In this document: piece after piece, positions 54,056-63,941 of the stretch
Numbering within the stretch: the first letter of the stretch is position 1
Layout of the letters: each line of letters begins with the position of its first letter
Source of the DNA: Sinorhizobium mexicanum
GTDB taxonomy: Bacteria; Pseudomonadota; Alphaproteobacteria; Rhizobiales; Rhizobiaceae
Direction: 5' to 3'
Assembly: GCF_013488225.1 (NCBI RefSeq)
Contig: NZ_CP041238.1
Span: 335,501-399,500 of the forward strand
DNA: 64,000 bases
Translations under genes and position numbers: made by a program
Notes under the pieces: model-generated
What the model saw: the letters and a program-made list of their open reading frames with translations, nothing else
Database searches by the model: none
What the model was told of the DNA's origin: nothing

Positions 54056-54685
54056 ATGAAGAAACCCGGATCGATGAAATCGCTCGAGGACCTCGGTCGC
54101 GTCAGACTCTCGCAAAACTTCTTCCTGCGGGACTTCCTGCACTCCGAGATTGCCGATTTCTATCGCATTCCGAACATTCCGGACGATCCGGATCTCGCCA
54201 TCGAGGCGGGGAGGAAGCTGTGCGAGGAACTGCTTGAACCGTTGCAGGCGACCTTCGGCCGCCTCCACATCCGCTCCGCCTATCGGAACCGGGCGGTCAA
54301 CGCCTTCGGCAATGCCAACAAGCTCAATTGCTCCACCAATGCGGCGACAGCGGCGGACCACATATGGGACATGCGCGACGCCGACGGATGCATGGGCGCA
54401 ACCACCTGCATCGTCATTCCCTGGGTCTGGGATCGGGAGCGTGAGGGCGGCGGCTGGCAGAGCCTTGCCTGGTGGATCCACGACCACCTTCCTTATGCCT
54501 CCCTCTGCTTCTTTCCAAAACTGTGGGCCTTCAACATCCAGTGGCACGAGAGGCCGCGCCGCGCCATCCGAAGCTATGCCGAGCCGCGCGGGCTTTTGAC
54601 GAAGCCGGGCATGGCCAACCACGAGGGCAGCCACGCACAGCACTATGCCGGCTTTCCGCCGCCTGCGAAGACAGCGGATTTGTAA
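54056..54685 (+). CDS. Peptidase M15-like protein
   Basis: The 209-residue protein has a segment like the Hedgehog/DD-peptidase M15A fold: TFGRLHIRSAYRNRAVN, then DHIWDMRDADGCMGATTCIV (His and Asp ligands), and WWIHDHLPYASLCFF. It lacks a signal peptide, unusual for a peptidoglycan enzyme. Conservation of a His-Asp-His zinc set is plausible but not fully traced. The ATG at 54056 follows GGGAGG provided at the edge of the RIME repeat. Confidence 0.75.
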   Translation: MKKPGSMKSLEDLGRVRLSQNFFLRDFLHSEIADFYRIPNIPDDPDLAIEAGRKLCEELLEPLQATFGRLHIRSAYRNRAVNAFGNANKLNCSTNAATAADHIWDMRDADGCMGATTCIVIPWVWDREREGGGWQSLAWWIHDHLPYASLCFFPKLWAFNIQWHERPRRAIRSYAEPRGLLTKPGMANHEGSHAQHYAGFPPPAKTADL

Positions 54686-54756
54686 CTCGCCCCTCCCGAA
54701 TCCTGTTCAGTGAGAGCCGGTGGGGAGGGCTTGCGTCGCGCGTCGCCCGCTTCCCG

Positions 54757-55707
54757 CTATTCGCTCACGTCGTTCAGTCTGCCGATTGCTTCGTCGGAAA
54801 GCTTCAGTTCGGCAGACTTCACCAGACTCGCCAGTTGATCGAGATTGGTCGCGCTGGCGATCGGCGCGATCACGCCTTTGCGGGCGATGATCCAGGCAAG
54901 TGCGATTTCCGCCTGTTTCGCCCCGGTTTCCTCGGTAATTTCATCCAGGACGCCGAGTATGCGCATGCCGCGCCCGTCGAGGTATTTTTCGACGCCGCCG
55001 CCGCGCGCCGAGCCTTCGAGGTCCATGTGCGAGCGGTATTTGCCGGAGAGGAACCCCCTCGCCAGGCTGAAATAGGTGATGACGCCGATTCCCTCGGCGA
55101 TGCAGAGGTCGCGCAGGGGGCCGTCATAGGACGCCCGGTCGTAGAGATTGTATTCCGGCTGCAGCACGGTGTAGCGTGGCAGTCCCTCCGTCGCCGAGAC
55201 GTCGAGGGCGTTGCGCAGCTGTGTCGCATCGAGGTTCGATGCGCCGATGGCGCGGATCTTGCCTTGAGCGAGAAGCGCATCATAGGCGGCAAGCGTTTCC
55301 TCATAAGGCGTCTCTGGGTCCGGCCAATGCGACAGGTAGAGGTCGATATGGTCGGTCTGCAGACGGCGCAGCGAATCCTCGACCGCCTGCATGATCCAGC
55401 GCCGCGAAAGGCCCTTTCGGTCCGGCCCCAGCTCCGACCCGACCTTGGTGACGATGACCGCCTCGTCTCTCGCACGGCCTGACTGCTTCAGCCACTTGCC
55501 GATGATCGTTTCGGATTCTCCACCCTTGTTTCCGGGCACCCATGACGAGTAGACGTCTGCTGTATCGACGGCGTTGAAGCCGGCGTCGAAGAAGGCGTCG
55601 AGCAAGGCGAAGGATGTCTTATCGTCCGCTGTCCAGCCGAAGACGTTGCCGCCAAAAACGAGCGGCGCAATCGAGAGGCCGCTGCGGCCAAGTCTGCGCT
55701 TTTCCAT
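54757..55707 (-). CDS. Aldo/keto reductase (YghZ/IolS-like)
   Basis: The 316-residue protein starts MEKRRLGRSGLSIAPLVFGG and has NAVDTADVYSSWVPGNKGGE (Asp/Tyr), VIVTKVGSELG (Lys), DLYLSHWPDPETPYEETLAA (His), VLQPEYNLYDRAS, and IASATNLDQLASLV as cofactor loop. It falls in the AKR11/12-type group. It is transcribed away from the Gfo/Idh/MocA gene. Confidence 0.92.
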   Translation of the reverse strand: MEKRRLGRSGLSIAPLVFGGNVFGWTADDKTSFALLDAFFDAGFNAVDTADVYSSWVPGNKGGESETIIGKWLKQSGRARDEAVIVTKVGSELGPDRKGLSRRWIMQAVEDSLRRLQTDHIDLYLSHWPDPETPYEETLAAYDALLAQGKIRAIGASNLDATQLRNALDVSATEGLPRYTVLQPEYNLYDRASYDGPLRDLCIAEGIGVITYFSLARGFLSGKYRSHMDLEGSARGGGVEKYLDGRGMRILGVLDEITEETGAKQAEIALAWIIARKGVIAPIASATNLDQLASLVKSAELKLSDEAIGRLNDVSE

Positions 55708-55847
55708 GGTTTCGCTCCACAAGGTTGGATGAAAACAAGTCTGCGATCGGGAGGATTGCGGGCTGAAGATAGGCCACCATTGCGCAGAATGACACCTGCC
55801 GACAGACGTTTTTCTGCGCGTCGCAAGTTGCTAGGTACGTACCTCGG

Positions 55848-55965
55848 AGCTAGAGCGCCGCGCGTTCAAGTGAACGCGCAAAGGAGGCTCTAGAACTTTG
55901 AGTCTAGAGCCCCTCTTCTGCTTTCGGTAATTCCACTCGACAGCAGGATGCTCTAGTGTCGGCGC
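55848..55965. repeat. RIME-related repeat variant (CTCTAG arms)
   Basis: GAGCTAGAGCGCCGCGCGTTC and GAACGCGCAAAGGAGGCTCT resemble the first half of the RIME copies, but the outer arms read CTAGAGC/GCTCTAG instead of CTACAGC/GCTGTAG. A second inverted pair (CTAGAACTTTGAGTCTAGAG) follows. It fills the gap between two divergent oxidoreductase genes. Confidence 0.7.
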
Positions 55966-55985
55966 AGCCAAGAAGGAGACTAGCC

Positions 55986-56972
55986 ATGCTGCGTTTCGGA
56001 ATTCTGTCGACGGCCAAGATCGGCCGCGAACTCGTCGTGCCTGCCATTCAGGATGCGGAAAACTGCGTGGTCTCGGCGATCGCCAGCCGCGATTTCGCCA
56101 AGGCGAGAGAGATGGCCGATCGTTTCTCCGTGCCGCATGCGTTTGGATCCTACGAGGAAATGCTGGCATCCGACGCGATCGATGCCGTCTACATTCCGCT
56201 GCCGACCTCGCAGCACGTGGATTGGACGATCAAGGCCGCCGATGCCGGCAAGCACGTGCTCTGCGAGAAGCCGATCGCGCTCAAGGCGGAGGAGATCGAC
56301 GCGCTGATTGCGGCGCGCGACCGCAACAAGGTACTGGTTTCGGAAGCCTTCATGGTGACCTACAGCCCGGTGTGGCGGAAGGTGCGCTCGCTGCTTGCAG
56401 AAGGAGCGATCGGCAAGCTCAGGCATGTGCAAGGGGCGTTTACGTATTACAATCGGGATCCCGGTAACATGCGCAACGTCCCCCAACTCGGCGGCGGGGG
56501 CCTGCCCGATATCGGCGTCTATCCGACGATCACGACCCGTTTCGTGACCGGCAAGGAGCCGGTTCGCGTTCAGGCCAATACCGATCGCGACCCGGAATTC
56601 GGCACGGACATCTATTCGAGCGTGCGGGCCGACTTCGGTGATTTCGAGCTGAGCTTCTACATCTCGACCCAGCTTGCCGCCCGCCAGGTCATGGTCTTCC
56701 ACGGCGACAAGGGCTACATCGAGGTGAAGTCGCCCTTCAACGCGGACCGCTACGGCCGCGAGGAAGTGGAACTCACCAACCAGAACCACGGTCAGTCGCA
56801 GCTCTTCCGCTTCCAGGATGCGCGCCAGTACAAGCTCGAAGCGGAGGCATTCTCGCGTGCGGCAACCGGGCAGCCGGAGGAAGTGGTGACACTCGAGAAC
56901 TCACGCCTCAATCAGAAGCTCATCGATGCCATCTACCGGGCGAGCGAAAAGGACGGCTGGGAGACGGTCTGA
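55986..56972 (+). CDS. Gfo/Idh/MocA family oxidoreductase
   Basis: The 328-residue protein has an N-terminal Rossmann domain ([20 protein letters not shown]), the EKP motif ([18 protein letters not shown]) with catalytic Lys, and a C-terminal beta-sheet domain ([20 protein letters not shown]). It is a putative NAD(P)-dependent sugar or inositol dehydrogenase. GAAGGAGA precedes the ATG. The substrate is unknown. Confidence 0.93.
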   Translation: MLRFGILSTAKIGRELVVPAIQDAENCVVSAIASRDFAKAREMADRFSVPHAFGSYEEMLASDAIDAVYIPLPTSQHVDWTIKAADAGKHVLCEKPIALKAEEIDALIAARDRNKVLVSEAFMVTYSPVWRKVRSLLAEGAIGKLRHVQGAFTYYNRDPGNMRNVPQLGGGGLPDIGVYPTITTRFVTGKEPVRVQANTDRDPEFGTDIYSSVRADFGDFELSFYISTQLAARQVMVFHGDKGYIEVKSPFNADRYGREEVELTNQNHGQSQLFRFQDARQYKLEAEAFSRAATGQPEEVVTLENSRLNQKLIDAIYRASEKDGWETV

Positions 56973-57128
56973 ATCCATAGCGTTAGCCGGCGAATGATGG
57001 CCCGCCTCGCGCGGGCCATTTGTTGGAAGCGTCTCCTGCAGCGGGTGAACATCAGGCCAGCTACCTCCGAGGTAATGGATTTTGCGCTTCGATCGGACCA
57101 AGCTGCCGGCGCAACGGAGGAAAGGCTA

Positions 57129-57908
57129 ATGGAGTTCGGCCGTCACCTGAAGGAATGGCGCGGGCATCGCCGCATGAGCCAGCTCGATCTCGCCGTTGCC
57201 GCAGGAATTTCCGCGCGCCATCTTTCGTTCCTGGAAACCGGTCGCTCGAAACCGTCCGAAGGGATGATCCTGCGGCTGGCGTCGGTGCTCGATATTCCGG
57301 CCCGGGATCAGGGCTCGCTGTTTACCGCCGCAGGCTACCGGCCGCGGATGACGACGCGTCCCGCTCGTGGGCTCGATGCCATGCCTCCAGCCGTCGCAAG
57401 CGCGATCCGGCTGATGCTCGACCGCCATGCTCCCTATCCCGGTCTCGTCTTTGACCATGAATACACCGTGCTGCTTACGACTCCCGCCTTTGCCGCCCTT
57501 GCGGAAGCCACGAAGGTTCCCGTCAACCCCGGCCAGAACTTCCTCGACGCCTTCCTCGGATCGGAGAACATCCGCGCGCTCGTCATCAACTGGGAGGCGG
57601 CCGCCGCGGACCTGGTCCAACGCGTGCGCATGGAGGCATGGCTGCAGGGGCCACGCAGCCCGCTGCAAAGGCGGTTGGAACGTCTGGTCCTCGATCCGGC
57701 GGTCGCCCGGGCAATCGACAACTGTCCCGACACCGACCGGCTGCCGGTGCTGCCCATCGAACTGCGCGTCGGCGCGGCTGAACTGCGCTTCATCACCACG
57801 CTTTCGACCTTCGGCTCGACTCAGGACGCGCTCGTCGAAGGCGTGCTGATCGAATCCTTCTTTCCGGCGGACGACGCGACGCGCCGCTTCTTCGAACATC
57901 CGGATTGA
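57129..57908 (+). CDS. XRE family regulator with MmyB-like ligand domain
   Basis: The 259-residue protein has an N-terminal HTH (GRHLKEWRGHRRMSQLDLAVAAGISARHLSFLETGRSKPS, about 4-43) and a C-terminal PAS-like MmyB domain (PGLVFDHEYTVLLTTPAFAA...LQGPRSPLQRRLERL). Such regulators control neighbouring metabolic genes; a target is not evident. The ATG at 57129 follows GAGGAAAGG; the open frame upstream is not family-like. Confidence 0.9.
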   Translation: MEFGRHLKEWRGHRRMSQLDLAVAAGISARHLSFLETGRSKPSEGMILRLASVLDIPARDQGSLFTAAGYRPRMTTRPARGLDAMPPAVASAIRLMLDRHAPYPGLVFDHEYTVLLTTPAFAALAEATKVPVNPGQNFLDAFLGSENIRALVINWEAAAADLVQRVRMEAWLQGPRSPLQRRLERLVLDPAVARAIDNCPDTDRLPVLPIELRVGAAELRFITTLSTFGSTQDALVEGVLIESFFPADDATRRFFEHPD

Positions 57909-57951
57909 TGTTTGGCCGAAGCGAGGACGGATTTGTCGAGCGCGACGGGAT

Positions 57952-58317
57952 TCAGGAATTTATGACGATCATACCGCCGATGATAAGCGCTGCGCCGGCG
58001 GCATAGCGAATGGTGAGCGCTTCGCCGAGAAAAAGGGCCGCGAACAGCGGGACGAAGCAGAACGTCAGCGCCATGAAGGAATAGGCAAGCGTCAGCGGCA
58101 CGGATCTCAAGGTGAAGATCCAGATGATCGTACCGAGGCCATAGAGCGCGAGCGCGGCAAGAAGCGTTGGATTTGCGACCAGCGCGGTCAGGCCCTGGAA
58201 ATCGAATCCGCCCGTTCTGGCGCTGGTCAGCTTGAACAGGATCTGCCCGGTCGAAATCAGGATCGGCGTGAAAATCAGTCCGAACCAGACGGCGGGCGCG
58301 AGGTTGAAAGCCATCAT
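57952..58317 (-). CDS. EamA/SMR-type four-helix membrane protein (ArnE-like)
   Basis: The 121-residue protein has four membrane segments (PAVWFGLIFTPILISTGQILFKL, TLLAALALYGLGTIIWIFTLR, LAYSFMALTFCFVPLFAALFLG, IRYAAGAALIIGGMIVIN). It is a half-size drug/metabolite transporter like the ArnE/ArnF undecaprenyl-sugar flippase subunits. It lies 10 bp after the methyltransferase gene and near a GT2, suggesting the flippase of a glycan-modification set. The first ATG is uncertain (58317, 58314 or 58380). Confidence 0.85.
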   Translation of the reverse strand: MMAFNLAPAVWFGLIFTPILISTGQILFKLTSARTGGFDFQGLTALVANPTLLAALALYGLGTIIWIFTLRSVPLTLAYSFMALTFCFVPLFAALFLGEALTIRYAAGAALIIGGMIVINS

Positions 58318-58327
58318 CCGCGCGGCC

Positions 58328-59023
58328 TCACGACTTGTCTTCACGATAGAAAATATCGCGCCCGATATCGATGCACTCATGGCGCTCCGGCACCGGATGC
58401 ATCGCCCGCAGGAAAGAATGCGTGTAGGGGAAGAAATTGAAATGCGGGTTGAAGGTGTAGCGGTATTCCCGTTCGCGCGGCACGACGATGATCACCCGCT
58501 GGCGCGCGATACGCCGGAGCTCCGAGATCGCCCGGCGATAGTCGAGAATATGTTCGATCACATGGGTGCAGACGACCGTATCGAACTCCCCATCAGAAAA
58601 CGGCAGTTCCTCGATCTTGGCGGCGACATACTCGACGCCGTCGATCGCAGCGGCATCGTCAATGGCGAAATCGACGCCGGCGAGCCGCTCAAGGGCCGGA
58701 TTGGCGCTTCTGATCCGCTTCAAAAGCGCGCCGGTGCCGCAGCCGACGTCGCAGACGCTGCTGCCGCGAATCTCGGCCGTGATCTTGCGGATGCAGGCCT
58801 CGGAATTGTCGGTTCCCTCGTGCACGCGCGGATGCTGCCGGTAAAGCTGTTCATACTCCGCGGCCGAGAGGAACGGCGCCCGCTCGCGAAAGCGAGCAAG
58901 ATGCGAGATATGATCGCCCCAGGCAAGACTCGCCACCCGCTTAAAGAGGCGCGAGTCGCGCAGGATGGGTGGGACAACGTCCTCGATGACGAAGCGTATG
59001 CGGTTTGTCGTTTCCCGATTCAT
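58328..59023 (-). CDS. Class I SAM-dependent methyltransferase
   Basis: The 231-residue protein has motif I SSVCDVGCGTGALLKRI, AGVDFAIDDAAA, LPFSDGEFDTVVCTHVIEH (motif IV region) and a Methyltransf_11-like order. The target is unknown, but its position between a GT2 and a flippase-like gene suggests a glycan or lipid-linked sugar. The start is taken at 59023 (MNRETTNRIRF). Confidence 0.9.
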   Translation of the reverse strand: MNRETTNRIRFVIEDVVPPILRDSRLFKRVASLAWGDHISHLARFRERAPFLSAAEYEQLYRQHPRVHEGTDNSEACIRKITAEIRGSSVCDVGCGTGALLKRIRSANPALERLAGVDFAIDDAAAIDGVEYVAAKIEELPFSDGEFDTVVCTHVIEHILDYRRAISELRRIARQRVIIVVPREREYRYTFNPHFNFFPYTHSFLRAMHPVPERHECIDIGRDIFYREDKS

Positions 59024-59079
59024 CGGCAATGTCCCTCGAGCAATCCGTCCGGAATTGCGTAAGTTCAAAGAGTTAGGTC

Positions 59080-60078
59080 TCAGGTGGTAGCCTTCCTGCC
59101 CTGCCGCTTCGGCAGGGAGACAGGAATTGCCGACGATTTTTCAGCGTCGTGCGGTCTTTGCCGGGCGATCGTCATGTAGTGGATCCGCAACTGCTCCGTT
59201 CGGGCGCGCGAGACAGAATCGAGAATGAGGCCGGCGGTGAAAAGCATGATCGCCACCAGCATGAGCGCCATCGAAAAGACCCAGGTCGGCAGGCGCGGTA
59301 CGAGTCCCGTTGCGAAATATTCGGTGAGAACCGGCACCATGAAGGCGAGGCTTGTGGTGAGGAAGGCGGCGCCGATCAGGCTAAAAAACGCGAATGGCCG
59401 CGTCTCCTTCATCAGCATGGCAAACATCCAGAGGATCTTGGTCCCATCCCTGAAGGTCGAGAGCTTAGAATGGGAACCCTCGGGTCGCCGGCCATAGTCG
59501 AGCTCAAGTTCGGTGACGGGCAACTTGAGCCGGGATGCATGCACGGACATTTCCGTTTCGATTTCGAATCCGTTGGAGACGGCGGGAAAGCTCTTCACGA
59601 AGCGGCGCGAAAACGCCCGGTAGCCGGAGAAGATATCACTGAAATCGGTACCGAAGATCGAACGATAAAGGAGATTGAAGATGCGGTTGCCGAAGGCGTG
59701 ACCCTGGCGCCCCGCTTCAAACCGGATATGCCTGCGGGTTCCGACGACCATGTCCGCCTGCTCGGTCAGAAGTGTGCGAATGAGGTCTTCGGCGTCCGCA
59801 GGAGAGTATGTGCCGTCCCCGTCCGCCATGACATAGATGTCCGCGTCGATGTCGGCGAACATGCGCCGGACGACGTGGCCCTTGCCCTGGCGGCGCTCGC
59901 GTACGACCGCGGCGCCGGCGAGCATCGCCTGCAGCGGCGTGCCGTCGATCGAATTGTTGTCGTAGACATAGATGCGCGCGGATGGCAGCGCCGCCCTGAA
60001 GTCGCGCACGAGCTGACCGATCGTCGATGCCTCGTTGTAGCAAGGCAGGAGAACGGCGATGTCTAGCTGCTCGGACAT
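59080..60078 (-). CDS. Glycosyltransferase family 2 (GtrB/ArnC-like polyprenyl-phosphate type)
   Basis: The 332-residue protein has an N-terminal GT2 domain (AVLLPCYNEASTIGQLVRDF, MADGDGTYSPADA with Asp86 and Asp88 as metal ligands, SGYRAFSRRFVKSFP). Two C-terminal membrane segments follow (FAFFSLIGAAFLTTSLAFMV, WVFSMALMLVAIMLFTAGLIL). This layout is that of enzymes that load a sugar onto undecaprenyl phosphate at the membrane. It is the first gene of the minus-strand set and divergent from a GT-C protein. Confidence 0.93.
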   Translation of the reverse strand: MSEQLDIAVLLPCYNEASTIGQLVRDFRAALPSARIYVYDNNSIDGTPLQAMLAGAAVVRERRQGKGHVVRRMFADIDADIYVMADGDGTYSPADAEDLIRTLLTEQADMVVGTRRHIRFEAGRQGHAFGNRIFNLLYRSIFGTDFSDIFSGYRAFSRRFVKSFPAVSNGFEIETEMSVHASRLKLPVTELELDYGRRPEGSHSKLSTFRDGTKILWMFAMLMKETRPFAFFSLIGAAFLTTSLAFMVPVLTEYFATGLVPRLPTWVFSMALMLVAIMLFTAGLILDSVSRARTEQLRIHYMTIARQRPHDAEKSSAIPVSLPKRQGRKATT

Positions 60079-60340
60079 GGATGCTGCTCCGGTGGCGGGA
60101 ACCGGTGCGATCCTACACGCGAGGCGGTTAACAACACGCTATGGCTGTCTGGGGCATCGAGCGCGCGATCGAGAAAACGCCTCAGCCACGGCTTTACGCT
60201 TTCTTGATTGGCGCTCGCTAGGATTGCGGCACACTTCAAGCGAAGCCGTACCGTTCTTCGCATCAGGTTGATTGATCACGCAGCGCTTGGATTGCGTCAA
60301 TCCAAGCGCGGCAATGGTTCCGGCGGCGGTGGACAGTCCG

Positions 60341-62194
60341 ATGGCAGAGACGGTTGGAACATTGATGGCGCCGGATGAGCACGCGGGGGCAAGGCACCTT
60401 CCGCTGTGGTCGCGATTGTGGTGGATGGTGTTCGCCTACGGTCTGCCGGTCATTGCCTTTTTCGCCGTCCGGATGCTGCGCGCCGAGGACTATGTCGGCC
60501 GCGACAACGACGATACGATGCGACTCGTTCAGGTCCGCGACCTGTTGGCCGGGCAAAGCTGGTTCGACCTGACCCAGATGCGGCTCGGCCTTGACGGCGG
60601 CACGTTGATGCACTGGTCGCGTCTCATCGACCTGCCGCTTGCCGCACTCATCTCCCTCTTCGAGCCGATCGCCGGTGCCGAGCGAGCCGAAATGATCGCC
60701 TTGGCGACCTGGCCGTTTCTGCTGGTCTTGCCGCTGCTTTCGGTCATGGGGCTGGCGGGCAGGCGGATCGGCGGTCCGCAATGCATGCATTTCTGCCTCG
60801 GATTGACTGCGATCTTCGCCGCGACCAGCAACCGCTTTCTCGCGGGCGCGATCGATCACCACAATGTCCAGCTCGTCCTGGTGGCGACAATGGCGGCGAT
60901 GGTGGTCGACCCGCGATATCGGGCGATCAACTTCGCGATCGCCGGTGCCGCCGCGGCCCTGGCGATCGCCATCGGCGTCGAGACGACACCCTTCGTGGCG
61001 GCGATATGCCTCGTCGTCGCTGTCATCTGGGCCTGGGAGGGGCAGGTGTTCGCCCCTGCCGCCGTCGCCTTCGGCGCGGCCCTGGCGACCGCCGTGAGCG
61101 CCGCTTTTTTCCTGACTGTATCCCCGCATCTCTATCGCGCAGTTACCTGCGATAGTCTCTCGATCGCATTCTATGCCTTGTCGGCGACGGGCGGCGTCTT
61201 GCTTGCCGGTGCGGCGGTCGTCGCAAGCCGCCTTGGCCGCCTCGCGCGGTTTGCGGTTCTCGCCGTCAACGGCGTCGTGATCGCCGGCGTGCTTCTCGCC
61301 ACCGCCCCGGAGTGCCTGCGAAATCCGCTCTCAGATCTTGATCCGCTCCTGCGCGAGCTGTGGCTGGACCGGGTTATCGAGGCGCGATCTTTCCTGGTCA
61401 TCGCGGGGCAGGATCCGGGCAGCCTCGGCGGCTTCTATGCCGCAGGCCTCTTTGCCGTCGGGCTTTGCCTTTGGCGTATCTGGCGGGGCGAGCGCACGGG
61501 CTTGTTCCTCATCCTGCTGGCCATGATTCTCGTCAATTGGGCCATTGCACTGATGCAGGTTCGCGCGGCTGTGTTCTCCAATCTCTTGTCCGTACTGCCG
61601 ATCGCACTTCTGCTCGTCGAGCTGAGATCAAAGACGATGCAGGAGAACGGCGGTCCGTTCGCATCCGTCACCTACGTCTTGGCCGTGCTCGTTTCCGTCC
61701 CGGCTGTCTGGGCGCTGGCGGGGGAACTGGCGGTTAACGGCGTCAAGGAAGTGGCAGGCGGGGCGGTCAACGGGCAGCAGAGCGCGGATCGCTGCTATAC
61801 GGCGGCGGCAATGGCGGATCTGCAGAAGATCGAGCCCACCCTTGTTGTCGATCCGTCGAACATGGGCGCTTCGATCCTGCGCTTCACAGCGCATCGCGCC
61901 TTGAGCGCCCCTTATCACAGGAATCCGCAAGGCATGCTGGCTGAACTGCGGATCGGATTGGCGGCACCGGATAAGGCGGCGCCGATGCTGAAGGCTCTGG
62001 GCGACCCGGTGTTGGCCTTCTGTGCGGACGACCCGCAGACACGAACGATCGCCAGGAGGGAGCCCAAGGGGTTTTATGGCCGTCTCGCCGCCGGAGAAAT
62101 ACCGGATTTCCTCGAACCCTTGCCGGTTACCGCGGGGACGGGCGTGAAACTCTTTCGGCTCAAGGCAAATATTCTACCGCAGGTCGCGGAATGA
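60341..62194 (+). CDS. Multi-spanning GT-C-like membrane protein
   Basis: The 617-residue protein has about 12 membrane segments and a periplasmic C-terminal domain. The first loop holds an acidic motif (YVGRDNDDTMRLVQVRDLL) and GTLMHWSRLIDLPLAALISL, the pattern of GT-C glycosyltransferases that use lipid-linked sugars. AIDHHNVQLVL follows. Acceptor and sugar are unknown. The start is uncertain: ATG 60341 has GGTGGA upstream; ATG 60314 and TTG 60272 are in frame. It is divergent from the GT2 gene, which could supply its lipid-linked donor. Confidence 0.82.
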   Translation: MAETVGTLMAPDEHAGARHLPLWSRLWWMVFAYGLPVIAFFAVRMLRAEDYVGRDNDDTMRLVQVRDLLAGQSWFDLTQMRLGLDGGTLMHWSRLIDLPLAALISLFEPIAGAERAEMIALATWPFLLVLPLLSVMGLAGRRIGGPQCMHFCLGLTAIFAATSNRFLAGAIDHHNVQLVLVATMAAMVVDPRYRAINFAIAGAAAALAIAIGVETTPFVAAICLVVAVIWAWEGQVFAPAAVAFGAALATAVSAAFFLTVSPHLYRAVTCDSLSIAFYALSATGGVLLAGAAVVASRLGRLARFAVLAVNGVVIAGVLLATAPECLRNPLSDLDPLLRELWLDRVIEARSFLVIAGQDPGSLGGFYAAGLFAVGLCLWRIWRGERTGLFLILLAMILVNWAIALMQVRAAVFSNLLSVLPIALLLVELRSKTMQENGGPFASVTYVLAVLVSVPAVWALAGELAVNGVKEVAGGAVNGQQSADRCYTAAAMADLQKIEPTLVVDPSNMGASILRFTAHRALSAPYHRNPQGMLAELRIGLAAPDKAAPMLKALGDPVLAFCADDPQTRTIARREPKGFYGRLAAGEIPDFLEPLPVTAGTGVKLFRLKANILPQVAE

Positions 62195-62272
62195 GCCGCG
62201 ATTGGCAGAAAAACGGTAGAAAGGCAGCGTGCGGCTGCTGATCTTCGCGGCGCTGTCGGTTACAAAGGGCGC

Positions 62273-63871
62273 ATGAACTCGTTCTTCGATTCTCCTGCGC
62301 CGTCCAATCTCGCCGAATATTCGGTCTCGGAGCTTTCCGGCTCGATCAAGCGCACGGTCGAGCAGGCGTTCGACCAGGTTCGCGTGCGCGGCGAGATCTC
62401 CGGTTATCGTGGTCCGCACTCGTCGGGCCACGCCTATTTTTCGCTGAAGGATGATCGCGCCCGCATCGACGCGGTGATCTGGAAAAGCGCGTTCTCGCGG
62501 CTGAAGTTCCGCCCGGAAGAGGGGATGGAGGTTATCGCGACTGGCAAGGTCACGACCTTCCCCGGCTCGTCCAAATACCAGATCGTCATCGAATCCTTGG
62601 AGCCGGCCGGCGCCGGCGCGTTGATGGCGCTGCTTGAGGAACGCAAGCGCAAGCTCGCGGCCGAAGGCCTGTTCGAGGCAGGGCGCAAGCGGCCGCTGCC
62701 CTTCATGCCCAAGGTGATCGGCGTGGTGACCTCGCCGACCGGCGCCGTCATCCGCGATATTCTCCACCGGATTGCCGATCGTTTCCCGGTTCATGTCGTC
62801 GTCTGGCCGGTGCGTGTGCAGGGCGACGGATCTGGCGAGGAAGTGGCAGCCGCCATTCAAGGCTTCAATGCGTTCGAAATCGGCGGGCCCATTCCGCGGC
62901 CGGACGTGCTGATCGTCGCCCGCGGCGGCGGCAGCCTTGAAGACCTCTGGAGCTTCAACGACGAGGCCGTCGTGCGCGCGGCCGCCGCATCCGCTATTCC
63001 GCTGATCTCGGCGGTCGGCCACGAGACCGACTGGACCCTGATCGACTATGCCGCCGACCAGCGGGCGCCGACGCCGACTGGTGCGGCCGAAATGGCCGTA
63101 CCGGTAAAGGCCGACCTCGAGGCGGAGGTGTCGGCGCTGTCGGCGCGGCTGAAGGCGGCCGCCGGGCGACAGATGGAGAACCGCCGGCAGGCGGTGCGCT
63201 CGCTTTCGCGGGCTCTGCCTTCGCTCGATCAGCTGCTGGCTCTGCCCCGACGCCGTTTCGATGAGGCGTCGGCCGGCCTTGGCCGCGGCTTGCAAATGAA
63301 CACCGCCAATAAGCGCCGTGCCTTCGAGCGGATAGGTGCGCATCTCCGCTCGGATCTGCTGACGACGCGGATCAGCGATCGCCGGCGGCGTCTCTCGGAG
63401 GCGATGAACCGTGCCGAGTGGATCGTCGAGCGCCAGGTCCATCGCGGCCAGTCGCGCGTCTCCGCCGCCGACGCCTCGCTTCGCGCCCTGCCGTCGCGCC
63501 TCATCGGACAGATCCACCGCGCCTCCGATCGCGTCGCGGGCCTTCGCGCCCGGTCTGATGCTGCAATCGCCGGCGAAATGCGCAGGCTCAAGGGTGTGCT
63601 CACCGCGCAGGACCGGGTGCTGCAATCGCTGTCTTATCGCAATGTGCTCAAGCGCGGCTTCGCGCTGGTGCGCGATGCGGCGGGCCAGCCGGTGAAACAG
63701 GCGGCGACGGTCGCGCCCGGCATGGCGCTTTCGCTGGAGTTTGCGGATGGCAGCGTGTCGGCGGTCGCAGGCGAGGGCGGCGCGCCCCCGTCGCCGCAAG
63801 AGCCGAAAAAGCGTCCGTCACGATCGCCGGAGCCTGCCTCCGGGCCGCCCAAGCAGGGCAGCCTGTTTTAA
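62273..63871 (+). CDS. xseA: Exodeoxyribonuclease VII large subunit
   Basis: The 532-residue subunit has the N-terminal OB fold ([41 protein letters not shown]), the catalytic domain ([60 protein letters not shown]), a long coiled-coil middle and a Pro/Ser-rich tail. It is longer than the E. coli protein (456) mainly in this tail, as in other rhizobia. With XseB it degrades single-stranded DNA. The small subunit gene is not in the window. Confidence 0.96.
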   Translation: MNSFFDSPAPSNLAEYSVSELSGSIKRTVEQAFDQVRVRGEISGYRGPHSSGHAYFSLKDDRARIDAVIWKSAFSRLKFRPEEGMEVIATGKVTTFPGSSKYQIVIESLEPAGAGALMALLEERKRKLAAEGLFEAGRKRPLPFMPKVIGVVTSPTGAVIRDILHRIADRFPVHVVVWPVRVQGDGSGEEVAAAIQGFNAFEIGGPIPRPDVLIVARGGGSLEDLWSFNDEAVVRAAAASAIPLISAVGHETDWTLIDYAADQRAPTPTGAAEMAVPVKADLEAEVSALSARLKAAAGRQMENRRQAVRSLSRALPSLDQLLALPRRRFDEASAGLGRGLQMNTANKRRAFERIGAHLRSDLLTTRISDRRRRLSEAMNRAEWIVERQVHRGQSRVSAADASLRALPSRLIGQIHRASDRVAGLRARSDAAIAGEMRRLKGVLTAQDRVLQSLSYRNVLKRGFALVRDAAGQPVKQAATVAPGMALSLEFADGSVSAVAGEGGAPPSPQEPKKRPSRSPEPASGPPKQGSLF

Positions 63872-63935
63872 GCAAAGCGTGATGCGACAGCGGATGAGGA
63901 AAGCGTGCGCGGCTTTCCGCCCGCCCGCTCCAGAG
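63871..63935. repeat. Rhizobial intergenic palindromic repeat, copy after xseA
   Basis: AAAGCGTGATGCGACAGCGG, then GATGAGGAAAGCGTGCGCGG, CTTTCCGCCCGCCCGCTCCAG. It belongs to the same family as 84-134 and 50131-50186. Confidence 0.6.
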
Positions 63936-63941
63936 GTGATT

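Noticed and set aside
62174..63799. 541-codon frame antisense to xseA
   Set aside because: Shadow of xseA; Arg/His-rich with no domain.
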